NCBI RefSeq assembly: GCF_000155635.1
Contig: NZ_DS990556.1
Span: 610,416-674,415 of the forward strand
DNA: 64,000 nucleotides
Direction of reading: 5' to 3'
DNA from: Cyanobium sp. PCC 7001
GTDB taxonomy: Bacteria; Cyanobacteriota; Cyanobacteriia; PCC-6307; Cyanobiaceae
Of this stretch, positions 25,611 through 34,839 are shown piece after piece (positions within the stretch are counted from its first letter, which is position 1; each line of letters opens with the position of its first letter). The notes below the pieces were generated by a model. It saw only the letters and a list, made by a program, of their open reading frames with translations, was not told the DNA's origin and searched no databases. The position numbers and the translations under genes are program-made.

Positions 25611-27488
25611 TTGTTGCAGCTCGAAGTCTGCTTCGCCTTTGTTGCCTTCAGCGGGAATGTCCTGGTCGAGCTGGCCGAAGAACTCCGCAGGCACCTGAAC
25701 GCTCTCGAGGCCGCTGCCCTCCGCCTGCTCTGCTGCCCGCTGCAGATCCTCCGGGGTGATCGTCGCCGTGAGGTACCCCGTGCCTACCCGGCCTTGCTCC
25801 AGCGCCTTCTGCGCCAGGCCAGGGGCCAGCGGCTGCCAGCGAGGTTCGGCATCACCAACGGCCAGGCCGAGCCGCTGGGCTTCGGTGTCGAGGTAGATGC
25901 GCACCTGCAGGCGGCGCAACAGGCTGTTGATCGCCCGGCGCTGGTCTGGGGTGTCCTCACCCCTGGCGAAAGTCTGCAGCAGGGCCTGCACCTGCTCGGC
26001 GGCGGCACCGGCTGAGGGCTGGTTCTGTATGGCGCGGATCTCTGCCGCCACGCCTGCCAGCGCCTCCCTGGTGGCCGCCACCACTGCGGCGGCTTCAGTG
26101 ACGGCCTGCTCGTACACCTCGATCACCGCAGCGCCGGCCATGGCCCGATCACGTAGGGCGGCGGCGGCATTGTTGTGGCGGCTTTCGGCCTGCGTCAGTT
26201 CATGGATGAGATGGCCCTGGCGCACGAGCAGCGCCGCCAGCGGACCATCACCGCCACTCTCTTGCAGCTGCGCCAAGGCATCACCCTGCAGGCGGGTGAG
26301 CAGAGCGGCGTGGATCGGCTCGACGCGGATCGGCGGCGCCTGGCAATCGGTCTGCTTCCGCTCCCGCCCACGGCAGACGAGGTAGATGTACCGCTGATCA
26401 CCGGGCAGCCCGCTGTGCTTTCTTGGCTTGACGCTGCGTGCCCCGACCGGAGCGCCACAGAGGCAGGTGGTGAGCTGCTGGCCGATGTAGTGCGTCCGAT
26501 CACGACGGCCCTTCTCCTGCGGGCTGACGGCCCGTGCCTTGATGACTGCCAGCAAGGCCTCGTGCTCATCGGCGGTGAGGATGGCGGGGAAGGTGTCAGG
26601 GCAGAGGGCATAGGTGCGCTTCGGCTTCGGCGGCAACGTCACATCAGACCCGTGCTGCTTGATCAGGCGGGAGCATTCCGCCCGCCAGGCCTTCACCGCA
26701 GCGGCGTGACCAGGGGCAGCGGTGCGTCTGGCGCCATGCAGGGCGGGGTTGCGGAGGATGGCGCGTATCGGCATCTGCGACCACGGCAGACCATCGGGTG
26801 AGCGGTGCCCTTCAGCGTTGAGCGTGCGGCAGACGACGGTGGTGCCGTGCTCCCAGCTCAACTCAACCAGGCGGCGCACGGTGCTGGCGTAGGGGGTGAA
26901 CTGCCACCGCTGCCCTTCGGCATTCCATTCGATCCATGACGGCGCCCAGCCTGTGCAGACTGGTTTGCCGTCGAGGATGTCGGCGCGATTGGCGGCACGA
27001 CGCTGGGTGATGTAGCTGCTCAGACGGCGGGCGTACTCGGCGGCACTCTGCGCCTTGACGACCAGGATCAGCAAGCAGGCAGGGTCACGGTTGAGGCGGT
27101 CGAGGGTATAGCTGGCGCCGTCTTCAAGGGTGACGATCTCCACGCCGCTGCGGACCAGGGGGGAGACGATCTGATCGAGGGCATCGAGTGGCTCGAGGCG
27201 TGAGAGGCGGGTGAAGTCCTCAATCAGCAGGACCGGCGAGCTGCCGAGGGTGCCGGCCTTGGCGGCGGCGAGGAAGCGATGCAGGGCAGCACCTTCGCGG
27301 ATGTGATGCCCCTTGCTGGCGCTACGGCCTGGGTCGATCAGATCGAGGGTGTCGTCAAGGACAAGATCATGGGCAGCGGCCCAGGCCTCCGCCTGAGCGA
27401 GCTGACGCTGCAGACCTTCGCCAAGTTGCGCCTGGTGGCCTGAACTGACCCGCGCATAAGAGAAGCAGCGGCGGGTGGCGACAGGCAT
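25605..27488 (-). CDS. large serine recombinase (integrase)
   Basis: The 627-residue protein is the likely integrase of the element. The resolvase domain has the nucleophile S15 in YARVSSGHQ, plus DPGRSASKG and the catalytic-site segment LIEDFTRLSRLEPLDAL. A recombinase domain (about 170-290, with GTTVVCRTLNAEGHRSP and IRAILRNPALHGAR), a zinc-ribbon region (CLCGAPVG, YLVCRGR, DCQAPP) and a coiled-coil C-terminus follow, the order seen in phage integrases of this class. Its start lies 32 bases inside the right attachment junction. It appears intact. A separate directionality factor was not identified. Confidence 0.93.
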   Translation of the reverse strand: MPVATRRCFSYARVSSGHQAQLGEGLQRQLAQAEAWAAAHDLVLDDTLDLIDPGRSASKGHHIREGAALHRFLAAAKAGTLGSSPVLLIEDFTRLSRLEPLDALDQIVSPLVRSGVEIVTLEDGASYTLDRLNRDPACLLILVVKAQSAAEYARRLSSYITQRRAANRADILDGKPVCTGWAPSWIEWNAEGQRWQFTPYASTVRRLVELSWEHGTTVVCRTLNAEGHRSPDGLPWSQMPIRAILRNPALHGARRTAAPGHAAAVKAWRAECSRLIKQHGSDVTLPPKPKRTYALCPDTFPAILTADEHEALLAVIKARAVSPQEKGRRDRTHYIGQQLTTCLCGAPVGARSVKPRKHSGLPGDQRYIYLVCRGRERKQTDCQAPPIRVEPIHAALLTRLQGDALAQLQESGGDGPLAALLVRQGHLIHELTQAESRHNNAAAALRDRAMAGAAVIEVYEQAVTEAAAVVAATREALAGVAAEIRAIQNQPSAGAAAEQVQALLQTFARGEDTPDQRRAINSLLRRLQVRIYLDTEAQRLGLAVGDAEPRWQPLAPGLAQKALEQGRVGTGYLTATITPEDLQRAAEQAEGSGLESVQVPAEFFGQLDQDIPAEGNKGEADFELQQG

Positions 27489-27509
27489 GGCCAGGTGTTG
27501 TCCTTGGGG

Positions 27510-27641
27510 CTAAGGTACGTCCAGCTCGCCCCAGCGGCAGCGCCACTGGCGATCCAGCAGCCTCCACCCGTGGCTGCGCAGCAGGCGCAGGGCCCGCTGC
27601 TCGGCCCAGTTGCCCCTCAGCCGGTTGGATGACGATGCCAC
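27510..27641 (-). pseudogene. yraN: 5' half of yraN-like (UPF0102) gene
   Basis: From GTG at 27641 the frame gives [20 protein letters not shown], then [14 protein letters not shown] and, beyond the junction, a two-residue tail before TAG. This is the N-terminal helix and first catalytic segment of YraN-family proteins. It stops at the element boundary, and its continuation is the fragment at 6203-6450. Joined at TCCA, the two give about 121 residues, the normal family length. An in-frame TGA eight codons upstream of GTG limits the start. Confidence 0.9.
27520..27523. other. right attachment junction (core TCCA)
   Basis: This is the right boundary of the integrated element, defined by the end of yraN similarity at WGELD and a four-base identity with the left junction. 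The integrase gene begins 32 bases inside it. Element sequence on both inner sides contains CTAAGG/CCTTAG-like words that may be arms of the phage-type site, but the symmetry is imperfect. Confidence 0.8.
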
Positions 27642-27773
27642 CAGCCCCTTCTCCCAGCCCCTAGAGCCTCAGCCTTGCCACGGCAGGGAGCCAGCGGCCA
27701 GCGGCCAGCGGGGCCAGCGGGACGAGGGAGGCGGTGGGGCGGGCGAGGATGGAAGCTCCGTGATCGCGCCGCG

Positions 27774-28298
27774 ATGGTTCCCAGCAGCAACGAGGCAACG
27801 GCCAGCCGGCCCTGGGCACGGGCGCTGGCATTTCTGGTTGCACTGGCGCTGGCGCTCCCCCTGGGCTGGTGGCTGCCCCTGCCAGCCCTGGCGGCCGTGG
27901 ACGTCGCCAAGCAGGTGCTGATCGGCGCCGACTACCACGGCCAGGACCTGCGGGGCGGCACCTTCAACCTCACCAACCTGCGCGACGCCGACCTCTCCGG
28001 CTCGGATCTGCAGGGCGCCAGCCTGTTCGGCGCCAAGCTGCAGGATGCGGACCTGAGCAACACCAACCTGCGGGAAACCACCCTGGATTCTGCCGTCTTC
28101 AACGGCACCGACCTCACCAATGCGGTGCTGGAGGACGCCTTCGCCTTCAACACCAAATTCAGCGATGTGATCATCGACGGAGCCGATTTCACCAACGTGC
28201 CGCTGCGGGGGGATGCCCTCAAGGCGCTCTGCGCCGTGGCCCGCGGCACCAACCCCGTCACCGGCCGCCAGACCCGCGACACACTGGGTTGCAGCTGA
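27774..28298 (+). CDS. thylakoid-lumen type pentapeptide repeat protein
   Basis: I chose the ATG giving MVPSSNEATASRPWARA, which places a signal peptide at about 15-40 (hydrophobic core FLVALALALPLGWWLP). Mature sequence is a run of A(D/N)LxX pentapeptides (LRDADLSGSDLQGASLFGAK and on to about residue 140), forming a right-handed beta helix. A C-terminal segment has two cysteines in the style of lumenal proteins. The family matches the thylakoid lumen TL15/TL17-like proteins of cyanobacteria and plants, of uncertain role. It is divergent from the split yraN gene. Confidence 0.85.
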   Translation: MVPSSNEATASRPWARALAFLVALALALPLGWWLPLPALAAVDVAKQVLIGADYHGQDLRGGTFNLTNLRDADLSGSDLQGASLFGAKLQDADLSNTNLRETTLDSAVFNGTDLTNAVLEDAFAFNTKFSDVIIDGADFTNVPLRGDALKALCAVARGTNPVTGRQTRDTLGCS

Positions 28299-28326
28299 GC
28301 CCGGCCCGATTCAGGCGCCCGTCCCC

Positions 28327-28752
28327 ATGAGCTTCGATGCCCGCAGCCTGGAGCGTCTCCAGCAACTGGGTCGCACCCTGCCCAAGCCCCTGCCCAAGCC
28401 CGAGGCTCCGCCGCCTCCGGCCCGGGCGGATCGGCCCCGCCACAAGGTGGAGACCGAAACCGATCCGGAAGCCCTGTTCCGGGAGCTGATGCAGGCCAGC
28501 CCGGATGGCACCGTGCCTCCCCACCTGCTGGATCGCCTGCGTGCCCTCGAAGCCGAGCGGCGGCAGAGCGCCTCGATCCCCGAACCATCTCCGGCCCAGG
28601 GCGATGCAGCGGCGGGCATGGCCGTCAGCCCGTCAGCGCCCCCTGCCCGCCGCCAGGGCCTGGGCAGGGCCAATCCCCATCTGGCCAAGGAGCATGGCGA
28701 TCTCTACACCGCCTTTCAGCAGCTCCTCCTGGAGGACGACGAGGAACTCTGA
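28327..28752 (+). CDS. conserved cyanobacterial hypothetical protein
   Basis: The 141-residue protein begins at ATG 28327, with SLERLQQLGRTLPKPLPKPE, a proline-rich linker, a short helix LFRELMQASPDGTVPPHLL and a C-terminal segment ending LLLEDDEEL. It has no signal peptide or membrane segment. The central and final helices look conserved while the linkers are low complexity. I do not recognise a function. It lies between the pentapeptide gene and another small gene on the same strand. Confidence 0.6.
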   Translation: MSFDARSLERLQQLGRTLPKPLPKPEAPPPPARADRPRHKVETETDPEALFRELMQASPDGTVPPHLLDRLRALEAERRQSASIPEPSPAQGDAAAGMAVSPSAPPARRQGLGRANPHLAKEHGDLYTAFQQLLLEDDEEL

Positions 28753-28810
28753 GTCCGAGTCCGATCCTTGCCGGCACGTCCGGCCTGAGCGGTTCAGGAT
28801 TCCCCTGATC

Positions 28811-29119
28811 GTGCTGGTGGTGGTTCTGGGCCTGGCGCCCGGTCCGGGCCAGAGCGCGCCGCTGAGCGAGAAGGAGGCGTTCATGCTCCTGTTCGGCAAG
28901 GGCAACGGCGCCATGCGCACCCTCTGCGTTCTGGAGCGCGACGGCCTGATCAGCGCGGAGCAGCGTCGCCGTTACAGCGAGACGCTCACCCCCCTGCTGC
29001 TGGAGCGCGCCGATGACGCGGTGGCCCGCCGCAACCTGCGGGTGGGGATGGCCTTCGCCGATGGCCGCGCCAGCCTCTGCCCGTCGTCGGTCTTCAGCGG
29101 CGGCGAAGGCACTCCGTAG
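28811..29119 (+). CDS. small secreted hypothetical protein
   Basis: The frame encodes about 102 residues from a GTG at 28811; the true start may lie slightly upstream because the hydrophobic signal region begins before it (RFRIPLIVLVVVLGLAP). The mature part reads LSEKEAFMLLFGKGNGAMRT with one Cys, then QRRRYSETLTPLLLERA. Signal peptide and length suggest an exported protein. The family is not recognised. It ends 38 bases before gap1. Confidence 0.55.
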   Translation: MLVVVLGLAPGPGQSAPLSEKEAFMLLFGKGNGAMRTLCVLERDGLISAEQRRRYSETLTPLLLERADDAVARRNLRVGMAFADGRASLCPSSVFSGGEGTP

Positions 29120-29124
29120 GCTGA

Positions 29125-30159
<1,035 letters not shown>

Positions 30160-30254
30160 GGGCGATCCCGCCCCGCTTTCTCACAACCGCTTGTCACAAC
30201 CGCTGGCGGGATGGCACGGCTCGCCCTAGACAGCAGCGACGCCATCTCCGCACC

Positions 30255-30560
30255 ATGCCTCTGATCGAAGCCTTCACCGCGGCCTGGAGCCGCTCGTTCG
30301 ACTACGGCGGGCGCTCCAAACGCGGCGACTACTGGTGGTTCGTGCTGGCGAACGTGATCCTCGGGGTGGTCCTCCAGCTGATCTCCGAGAAGCTCTATTA
30401 CGTGTACGCCGTGGCCAGCCTCGTGCCCGGCATCCCCCTCTGCGTGAGGCGGCTGCGGGACATCGGCAAGCCCTGGCCCTGGCTGTTCATCGGTCTGATT
30501 CCGATCATCGGAGCGATCTGGCTGATCGTCTTGTTCTGCCAGCCCTCCGTTCCGGCCTGA
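30255..30560 (+). CDS. DUF805 family membrane protein
   Basis: The 101-residue protein has the DUF805 pattern: an N-terminal WSRSFDYGGRSKRGDYWWF segment, then hydrophobic helices at about 27-45 and 53-63, RRLRDIGKPWPWLFIGLIP and a final helix. DUF805 proteins are small inner-membrane proteins of unknown function. It follows gap1 by 95 bases on the same strand. The family call is secure, the role is not. Confidence 0.85.
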   Translation: MPLIEAFTAAWSRSFDYGGRSKRGDYWWFVLANVILGVVLQLISEKLYYVYAVASLVPGIPLCVRRLRDIGKPWPWLFIGLIPIIGAIWLIVLFCQPSVPA

Positions 30561-30600
30561 GACGGGGTGGGCACTCACCAGGAGAGTTGCCTTCTCCACC

Positions 30601-31047
30601 GTGCCCACGCCCCAACCTGCCGCCGCCTCTCGCCGAGCTGCTCGCCCATCCGCTCCCCCATCCCCTCCAGCCTCTTCCGCCGCCCTGATCTCCCTGGTGG
30701 ATCCCCGCTGCGGCGAGCAGCGGCACTGGTGGCTGGAATCCGGTGGCTTCCCCCAGCGGATCGCCGATCTGCTGGGAGCTCCGCTGAGGAGCAGCGGGCA
30801 GCGCGCCACCACGATGCCGGAGCTGCTGGAGGTGTTCTCACCCCTGCCCCTGCTGCCTGCGGCCGCCGCCAACGCCGCCTGCCGCGCGGCTGGCTTCCGG
30901 TATCTGCTCTGCGGCCATCGCAACGGCTTTCGCCTCTCCTGCTGGCGGCACTACCCGATGGCCGGTGGCTGGCAGCGGCGTTGCGGCCCCATGGCCCTGC
31001 CGACCTTCATCCAGCGGTTCGCCGCCCCTCGCGGTACATCCAGCTGA
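30601..31047 (+). CDS. hypothetical protein convergent with sdhB
   Basis: The 148-residue frame starts at GTG 30601. Its first 28 residues are low-complexity Ala/Pro/Ser, so the true start may be later. The rest is protein-like: LISLVDPRCGEQRHWWLESG, FRYLLCGHRNGFRLSCWRHY and [10 protein letters not shown], with several conserved-looking Cys, His and Trp. The 3' end overlaps sdhB by 41 bases on the opposite strand. I do not recognise the family. Confidence 0.55.
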   Translation: MPTPQPAAASRRAARPSAPPSPPASSAALISLVDPRCGEQRHWWLESGGFPQRIADLLGAPLRSSGQRATTMPELLEVFSPLPLLPAAAANAACRAAGFRYLLCGHRNGFRLSCWRHYPMAGGWQRRCGPMALPTFIQRFAAPRGTSS

Positions 31048-31759
31048 TCCAGTCGGCGGAGATCTGCTTGGGGCACACCGCCTCGCACTCCAGGTTGCTG
31101 CTGCAGCTGCCGAATCCCTCCTCCTCCATCCGCTGCTGCAGGGCCCGGGCCCGCCGAGCCCGCTCGGGTTGCCCCTGGGGCAGCTGGCCCAGGTGGGCCA
31201 GCTTGGCGGCCACGAACAGGCTGGCGGAGGCGTTGCGGCAGCTCGCCACGCAGGCACCGCAGCCGATGCAGGTGGCGGTGTCGAACGCCGAACGGGCCTG
31301 CTCGGCTCCCACGAGCATGGCGTTGCCGTCGACGGCCTGGCCGGTGTTCACCGAGCAGTAGCCCCCCGCGGCGATCAGCCGGTCCAGGGCGGAGCGGTCC
31401 ACCACCAGATCCTGCACGGGCGGGAAGGCCGAGGCCCGCCAGGGCTCCAGCGTGAGGGTGGCCCCGCTCTGGAACTGGCGCAGATAGAGCTGGCACACGC
31501 TCGTGGCCTGGCGGGGACCATGGGCCTGGCCGTTCACCAGGAAGCCGCAGCTGCCGCAGATGCCCTCCCGGCAGTCGTGCTCGAAATTCACGGGTCGCTC
31601 CCCTGCTTCGATCAGCCGTTCGTTGAGCTGATCGAGCGCCTCCAGCAGCGAGAGATCAGCTGACACCGCCTCCAGCTGGTACTCGCGGAAGTCCCCGGGC
31701 TGGCCTGGACCGTCCTGGCGCCAGATGCGCAGCTTCAGGCTCAGCGTTCGACTGCTCAT
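31007..31759 (-). CDS. sdhB: succinate dehydrogenase/fumarate reductase iron-sulfur subunit
   Basis: The iron-sulfur subunit passes electrons from succinate oxidation to the quinone-binding membrane subunit. The 250-residue protein has the plant-type 2Fe-2S cysteines ([12 protein letters not shown], then a later Cys), a ferredoxin-like [11 protein letters not shown] for the 4Fe-4S cluster and [12 protein letters not shown] for the third cluster. Its ATG overlaps the sdhA stop (ATGA), so expression is coupled. Sequence resembles the Bacteroidetes/cyanobacterial type B enzyme rather than the enterobacterial one. Confidence 0.93.
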   Translation of the reverse strand: MSSRTLSLKLRIWRQDGPGQPGDFREYQLEAVSADLSLLEALDQLNERLIEAGERPVNFEHDCREGICGSCGFLVNGQAHGPRQATSVCQLYLRQFQSGATLTLEPWRASAFPPVQDLVVDRSALDRLIAAGGYCSVNTGQAVDGNAMLVGAEQARSAFDTATCIGCGACVASCRNASASLFVAAKLAHLGQLPQGQPERARRARALQQRMEEEGFGSCSSNLECEAVCPKQISADWISWMYREGRRTAG

Positions 31760-33672
31760 CGGTAGTTGCGGGTGGACGGCTGCAGCAGCGTGAATGCCAG
31801 GGGCTCGGCATGGCGCAGGGGCTCCGCTCCGGGCCGGTGCTCCCAGGCGGCGATGTGGGCGAAGTTGGCGTCATCCCGGAGGGCTTCGCCCTCCGGGGTC
31901 TGGTGCTCCTCGCGGAAGTGGGCGCCGCAGGATTCCTCCCGCACCAGGGCATCGCGGAGCATCAGGCGGGCCAGGCCGAAGAAATCGCTCAGCCGCAACG
32001 CCTTCTCCAGTTCGGGGTTGGGTCCTTCGCTGTGGCCCGGCACCCGCACCTCCGTCAGGAAGCGCTGCTCCAGCTGTTCCACCTCCCCGAGGCCGCTCCG
32101 CAGCCCTTTTGCGTCGCGGCTGATGCCGCAGTGCCGGATCATCACCGCGCCCAGCTCCCGGTGGAAGGCATCCACCGGCCGGGGACCCGGCCGCTGCAGC
32201 AGGGCGTCGATCCTGGCGGCGGTCCTGCTCAGGGCCTCCCGGCAGGCCGGGTGGGCCTCGTCCACGCTGGGGGTCCCATGACCGGCCAGCCAGGCGGTCA
32301 CCGTGAGCGGTGCGATGAAGTATCCGTCCGCCAGGCCCTGCATCAGCGCACTGGCCCCGAGCCGGTTGGCCCCATGCTCGGAGAAGTTGGCCTCACCGAG
32401 CACGAACAGTCCGGGGATCGAGCTCATCAGCTGGTAGTCCACCCACAGGCCGCCCATCGTGTAGTGGGGGGCCGGATAGATCCGCAGGGGCGTGGTGTAG
32501 GGATCGGCCCCGCTGATCCGCTCGTACATCTCCAGCAGATTGCCGTAGCGGGCTTCGATCACATCCCGCCCCGCGCTGGCGATCGCATCGCGCAGATCGA
32601 GGTACACCGAGCGACCGCCGGGCCCCACGCCATGGCCTGCCTCGCAGAGCTCCCGGGCCCGGCGGGAGGCCAGGTCGCGCGGCACCATGTTGCCGTAGCT
32701 GGGATACAGGCGTTCCAGGAAATAGTCCCGCTCCTGCTCGGGAATCCGGGCCGGATCCCGGTCGTCACCAGGCCGCAGCGGCAGCCACACCCGCCCGTCG
32801 TTGCGCAGGCTCTCACTCATCAGCGTGAGCTTGCTCTGGTAGGCGTCACCGCTGGGAATGCAGGTGGGATGGATCTGGGTGAAGCAGGGGTTGGCGAACA
32901 GGGCGCCCTGCAGATGGGCCCGCCAGATGGCGCTGGCGTTGGATTTCAGCGCATTGGTGGAGAGGAAGTACACATTGCTGTAGCCACCGGTGGCCAGCAG
33001 CACCGCCTGGGCGGTGTGCACCTCAAGCGCGCCGCTGAGCAGATCGCGGCACACCACGCCGCGGGCCACACCGTCCACCGTGATGATCTCCAGCACATCC
33101 CGCCGGCTCAGCAGCTCCACCCGGCCGGCTTCCACCTGGCGCATCAGGGCCTGGTAGGCGCCGTACAGCAGCTGCTGGCCCGTCTGGCCGCGGGCGTAGA
33201 AGGTGCGGCTCACCAGGGTGCCGCCGAAGCTCCGGGTGGCGAGGGTGCCGCCGTACTCACGGGCGAAGGGCACGCCCTGGGCCACGCACTGGTCGATGAT
33301 GCCGCTGCTGATCTCCGCCAGGCGGTGGCAGCCCGCTTCGCGGGCCCGGAAATCGCCGCCGCGCAGGGTGTCGGCGAACAGGCGGCTGACGCTGTCGCCA
33401 TCGATCGCCCCCGGCCTGGCCGCATTGATGCCTCCCTGGGCCGCCACGGAGTGGGCCCGCCGGGGGCTGTCGTGGAAACAGAGCACCCGCACCCGGTAGC
33501 CCTGCTCGGCCAGGGTGGCCGCCGCCGAAGCCCCGGCCAGCCCCGTGCCCACGACCAGCAGCCGCAGCTGGGCCTTGCGCTGCGGGCTGATCAGGGGCAT
33601 CGCCTCCCGGTGGCGGCGCCAGCGATCGGCCAACGGGCCTCCGGGCACGCGGGGATCGGGACAACCGCTCAC
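31756..33672 (-). CDS. sdhA: succinate dehydrogenase/fumarate reductase flavoprotein subunit
   Basis: The flavoprotein oxidises succinate to fumarate. I chose the GTG at 33672, which overlaps the sdhC stop as GTGA and gives the type B N-terminus [15 protein letters not shown]; a later ATG at 33600 would remove it. The 638-residue protein has the FAD loop [17 protein letters not shown], the flavin-linking His in [15 protein letters not shown] and active-site regions around [12 protein letters not shown] and [13 protein letters not shown]. It belongs to the sdhC-sdhA-sdhB operon, here contiguous, whereas in many cyanobacteria these genes are scattered. Confidence 0.92.
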   Translation of the reverse strand: MSGCPDPRVPGGPLADRWRRHREAMPLISPQRKAQLRLLVVGTGLAGASAAATLAEQGYRVRVLCFHDSPRRAHSVAAQGGINAARPGAIDGDSVSRLFADTLRGGDFRAREAGCHRLAEISSGIIDQCVAQGVPFAREYGGTLATRSFGGTLVSRTFYARGQTGQQLLYGAYQALMRQVEAGRVELLSRRDVLEIITVDGVARGVVCRDLLSGALEVHTAQAVLLATGGYSNVYFLSTNALKSNASAIWRAHLQGALFANPCFTQIHPTCIPSGDAYQSKLTLMSESLRNDGRVWLPLRPGDDRDPARIPEQERDYFLERLYPSYGNMVPRDLASRRARELCEAGHGVGPGGRSVYLDLRDAIASAGRDVIEARYGNLLEMYERISGADPYTTPLRIYPAPHYTMGGLWVDYQLMSSIPGLFVLGEANFSEHGANRLGASALMQGLADGYFIAPLTVTAWLAGHGTPSVDEAHPACREALSRTAARIDALLQRPGPRPVDAFHRELGAVMIRHCGISRDAKGLRSGLGEVEQLEQRFLTEVRVPGHSEGPNPELEKALRLSDFFGLARLMLRDALVREESCGAHFREEHQTPEGEALRDDANFAHIAAWEHRPGAEPLRHAEPLAFTLLQPSTRNYR

Positions 33673-34313
33673 GGCCCCACTCCCAGCACCAGGGTCACGG
33701 CCGCAAACCCCACCCCGAGCACCAGGGCCAGACTGCGGCCGGTGGTGCGGATCAGGGCGCCGTTGGCCGGATCCAGCAGCCCCAGGCTGCGGTGGGCCGC
33801 TTCGGTGCCATGCCAGAGGTGCAGGGCCACGGCCAGGGCGGCGGCCCCGTAGAGGGCCAGGGATGCCGGCTGCGCCAGCACCGCCTGCAGGGTGGCCAGC
33901 TCCGCTCCGGCCTGGGGGCGGGGCCAGCGCAGCTGCACCAGGTGCACCCCGAGGAACACCAGCAGCAGCACCCCACCGGCGGCCTGGCTGCGGGCGGCCA
34001 GGGCGGCGAGGGGCTGGCCGCGGCGGCTCACCAGGGCGGCGGTGTTGCCGGCACGACGGTTGGCCAGGCGCTTCGCCAGCCCCAGGGCCAGATGCGCCAC
34101 GGCCAGCCCCAGCAGTCCCAGCTCCACGGCCGGCAGCCACACCGCCTGATGCAGCCGCGCCGCATAGGCCTCGAACCGCACCGGTGCCGTCACGGCCAGA
34201 GCGACGCCGCCCAGGTGCACCACGAGAAACAGCACCAGCAGCAAGCCGGCGGCGGCTGTCCAGACCCTGCCCTTCTCCGCCCCGATCACCGCGCGCTGTC
34301 TGGATGGCTGCAT
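33669..34313 (-). CDS. sdhC: succinate dehydrogenase cytochrome b-type membrane subunit
   Basis: The 214-residue membrane anchor has five hydrophobic segments and histidines placed to bind heme b (for example VVHLGG near 37, [21 protein letters not shown] and [15 protein letters not shown]). This matches the fused, type B succinate:quinone oxidoreductase cytochrome b558. It is the first gene of the sdhCAB operon and overlaps sdhA. It is divergent from umuD, whose LexA-like box lies about 50 bases away. Confidence 0.85.
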   Translation of the reverse strand: MQPSRQRAVIGAEKGRVWTAAAGLLLVLFLVVHLGGVALAVTAPVRFEAYAARLHQAVWLPAVELGLLGLAVAHLALGLAKRLANRRAGNTAALVSRRGQPLAALAARSQAAGGVLLLVFLGVHLVQLRWPRPQAGAELATLQAVLAQPASLALYGAAALAVALHLWHGTEAAHRSLGLLDPANGALIRTTGRSLALVLGVGFAAVTLVLGVGP

Positions 34314-34361
34314 CGTATTCAGGATCCGGCCCTGCCGTCCTCCAAGGCCCGCTCCTCGTTT

Positions 34362-34375
34362 GGTACACCTGTATT
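34362..34375 (+). promoter_or_regulatory. LexA (SOS) box upstream of umuDC
   Basis: GGTACACCTGTATT matches the cyanobacterial LexA consensus RGTAC-N3-DGTWCB at every defined position except one (GTAT instead of GTWC). It lies 27 bases before the umuD start codon, so a bound repressor would cover the promoter. It also lies about 50 bases from the divergent sdhC start. The link to DNA-damage induction fits the genes downstream. Confidence 0.6.
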
Positions 34376-34402
34376 ACATTGCCTGCCAGCGATGTCCGCC
34401 GC

Positions 34403-34801
34403 GTGAACCACTTCTCCAGCGGCGACCCCGGCAGCCCGTCTGAGGCCACCGGTCCGGCAGCCATCGGTCCGGCGGCCATCGGTCCGGTCGCCATCGATCT
34501 GCAGCGGCTGCTGCTGCCCGATCCCCGCGGCTGCCTGCTGCTGCGGGTGGCCGGCGAGTCGATGCGCGATGCCGGCATCCACCACGGCGACCTGCTGATC
34601 GTGGACCGGCGGCTGGAGCCCCGCCCGGGCCTGGTGGTGGTGGCCCTTCTGGAGGAGGGCTTCACGGTGAAGCGTCTGGCCGGCCGCGGAACGCGGCTGT
34701 GGCTGGAGGCGGCCCATCCCGCCTATCCCGCCCTGCCGTTGCCCCCCGACCCCGCCGTGCAGCTCTGGGGCGTGGCCACCCACGTGATCCACCACTGCTG
34801 A
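34403..34801 (+). CDS. umuD: UmuD-like S24 peptidase, translesion polymerase accessory subunit
   Basis: UmuD self-cleaves with RecA help and then forms polymerase V with UmuC. From GTG 34403 the 132-residue protein has the catalytic Ser in GESM (S53) and Lys in EEGFTVKRL (K90), 37 residues apart as in E. coli UmuD. The N-terminal arm that normally carries the Cys-Gly or Ala-Gly cleavage site instead contains three GPxAI repeats and shows no such pair. Cleavage may use another bond or be lost. It precedes umuC by 38 bases. Confidence 0.85.
   Translation: MNHFSSGDPGSPSEATGPAAIGPAAIGPVAIDLQRLLLPDPRGCLLLRVAGESMRDAGIHHGDLLIVDRRLEPRPGLVVVALLEEGFTVKRLAGRGTRLWLEAAHPAYPALPLPPDPAVQLWGVATHVIHHC
34451..34495 (+). 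repeat. three 15-bp tandem repeats inside umuD
   Basis: Three consecutive copies of GGTCCGGCAGCCATC, with one and two changes in the second and third, encode [10 protein letters not shown] and GPVAI. They lie in the linker before the peptidase domain, where the family has its cleavage arm. Copy number may vary by slippage without shifting the frame. Confidence 0.9.
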
Positions 34802-34836
34802 ACCGACCCTGCTGAACCACCCCTGCTGAACCGCCA
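34795..34836 (+). repeat. three 14-bp tandem repeats between umuD and umuC
   Basis: Three copies of a CTGCTGAACCGACC-type unit run from the last codons of umuD into the spacer before umuC. Each contains TGA; the first supplies the umuD stop. Because the unit is 14 bases, changes in copy number would alter the distance to the umuC start but not the umuD end. Confidence 0.8.
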
Positions 34837-34839
34837 CCG

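Larger units (their letters stand above)
6447..27523. mobile_element. 21-kb serine-recombinase integrated element (phage-satellite-like) inserted in yraN
   Basis: The element is bounded by TCCA at 6447-6450 and TCCA at 27520-27523. Joining the outer flanks at TCCA restores a complete yraN frame reading WGELDLVLAK across the join. A large serine recombinase gene lies just inside the right end, as expected for this integrase class. Internal genes include a primase-helicase, ribbon-helix-helix protein, putative terminase subunits, a tyrosine recombinase, GIY-YIG and HNH proteins, an EEP enzyme and transposase debris. No capsid, portal, protease or tail gene was recognised. Base composition of much of the cargo is clearly lower in G+C than the backbone, which supports transfer. 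Confidence 0.9.

Noticed and set aside
28213-28326. Longer N-terminal extension of the 28327-28752 protein
   Set aside because: The extension overlaps the pentapeptide gene and has random Pro/Arg/Ala-rich translation; the internal ATG is better.
31810-33852. Long plus-strand frame across sdhA and sdhC
   Set aside because: Antisense to clear sdh genes; composition rich in His, Gln and Gly with no motifs.
34451-34836. Tandem repeats near umuDC as a CRISPR or minisatellite locus
   Set aside because: Units are 14-15 bases without spacers and lie in coding sequence or a short spacer; not CRISPR.
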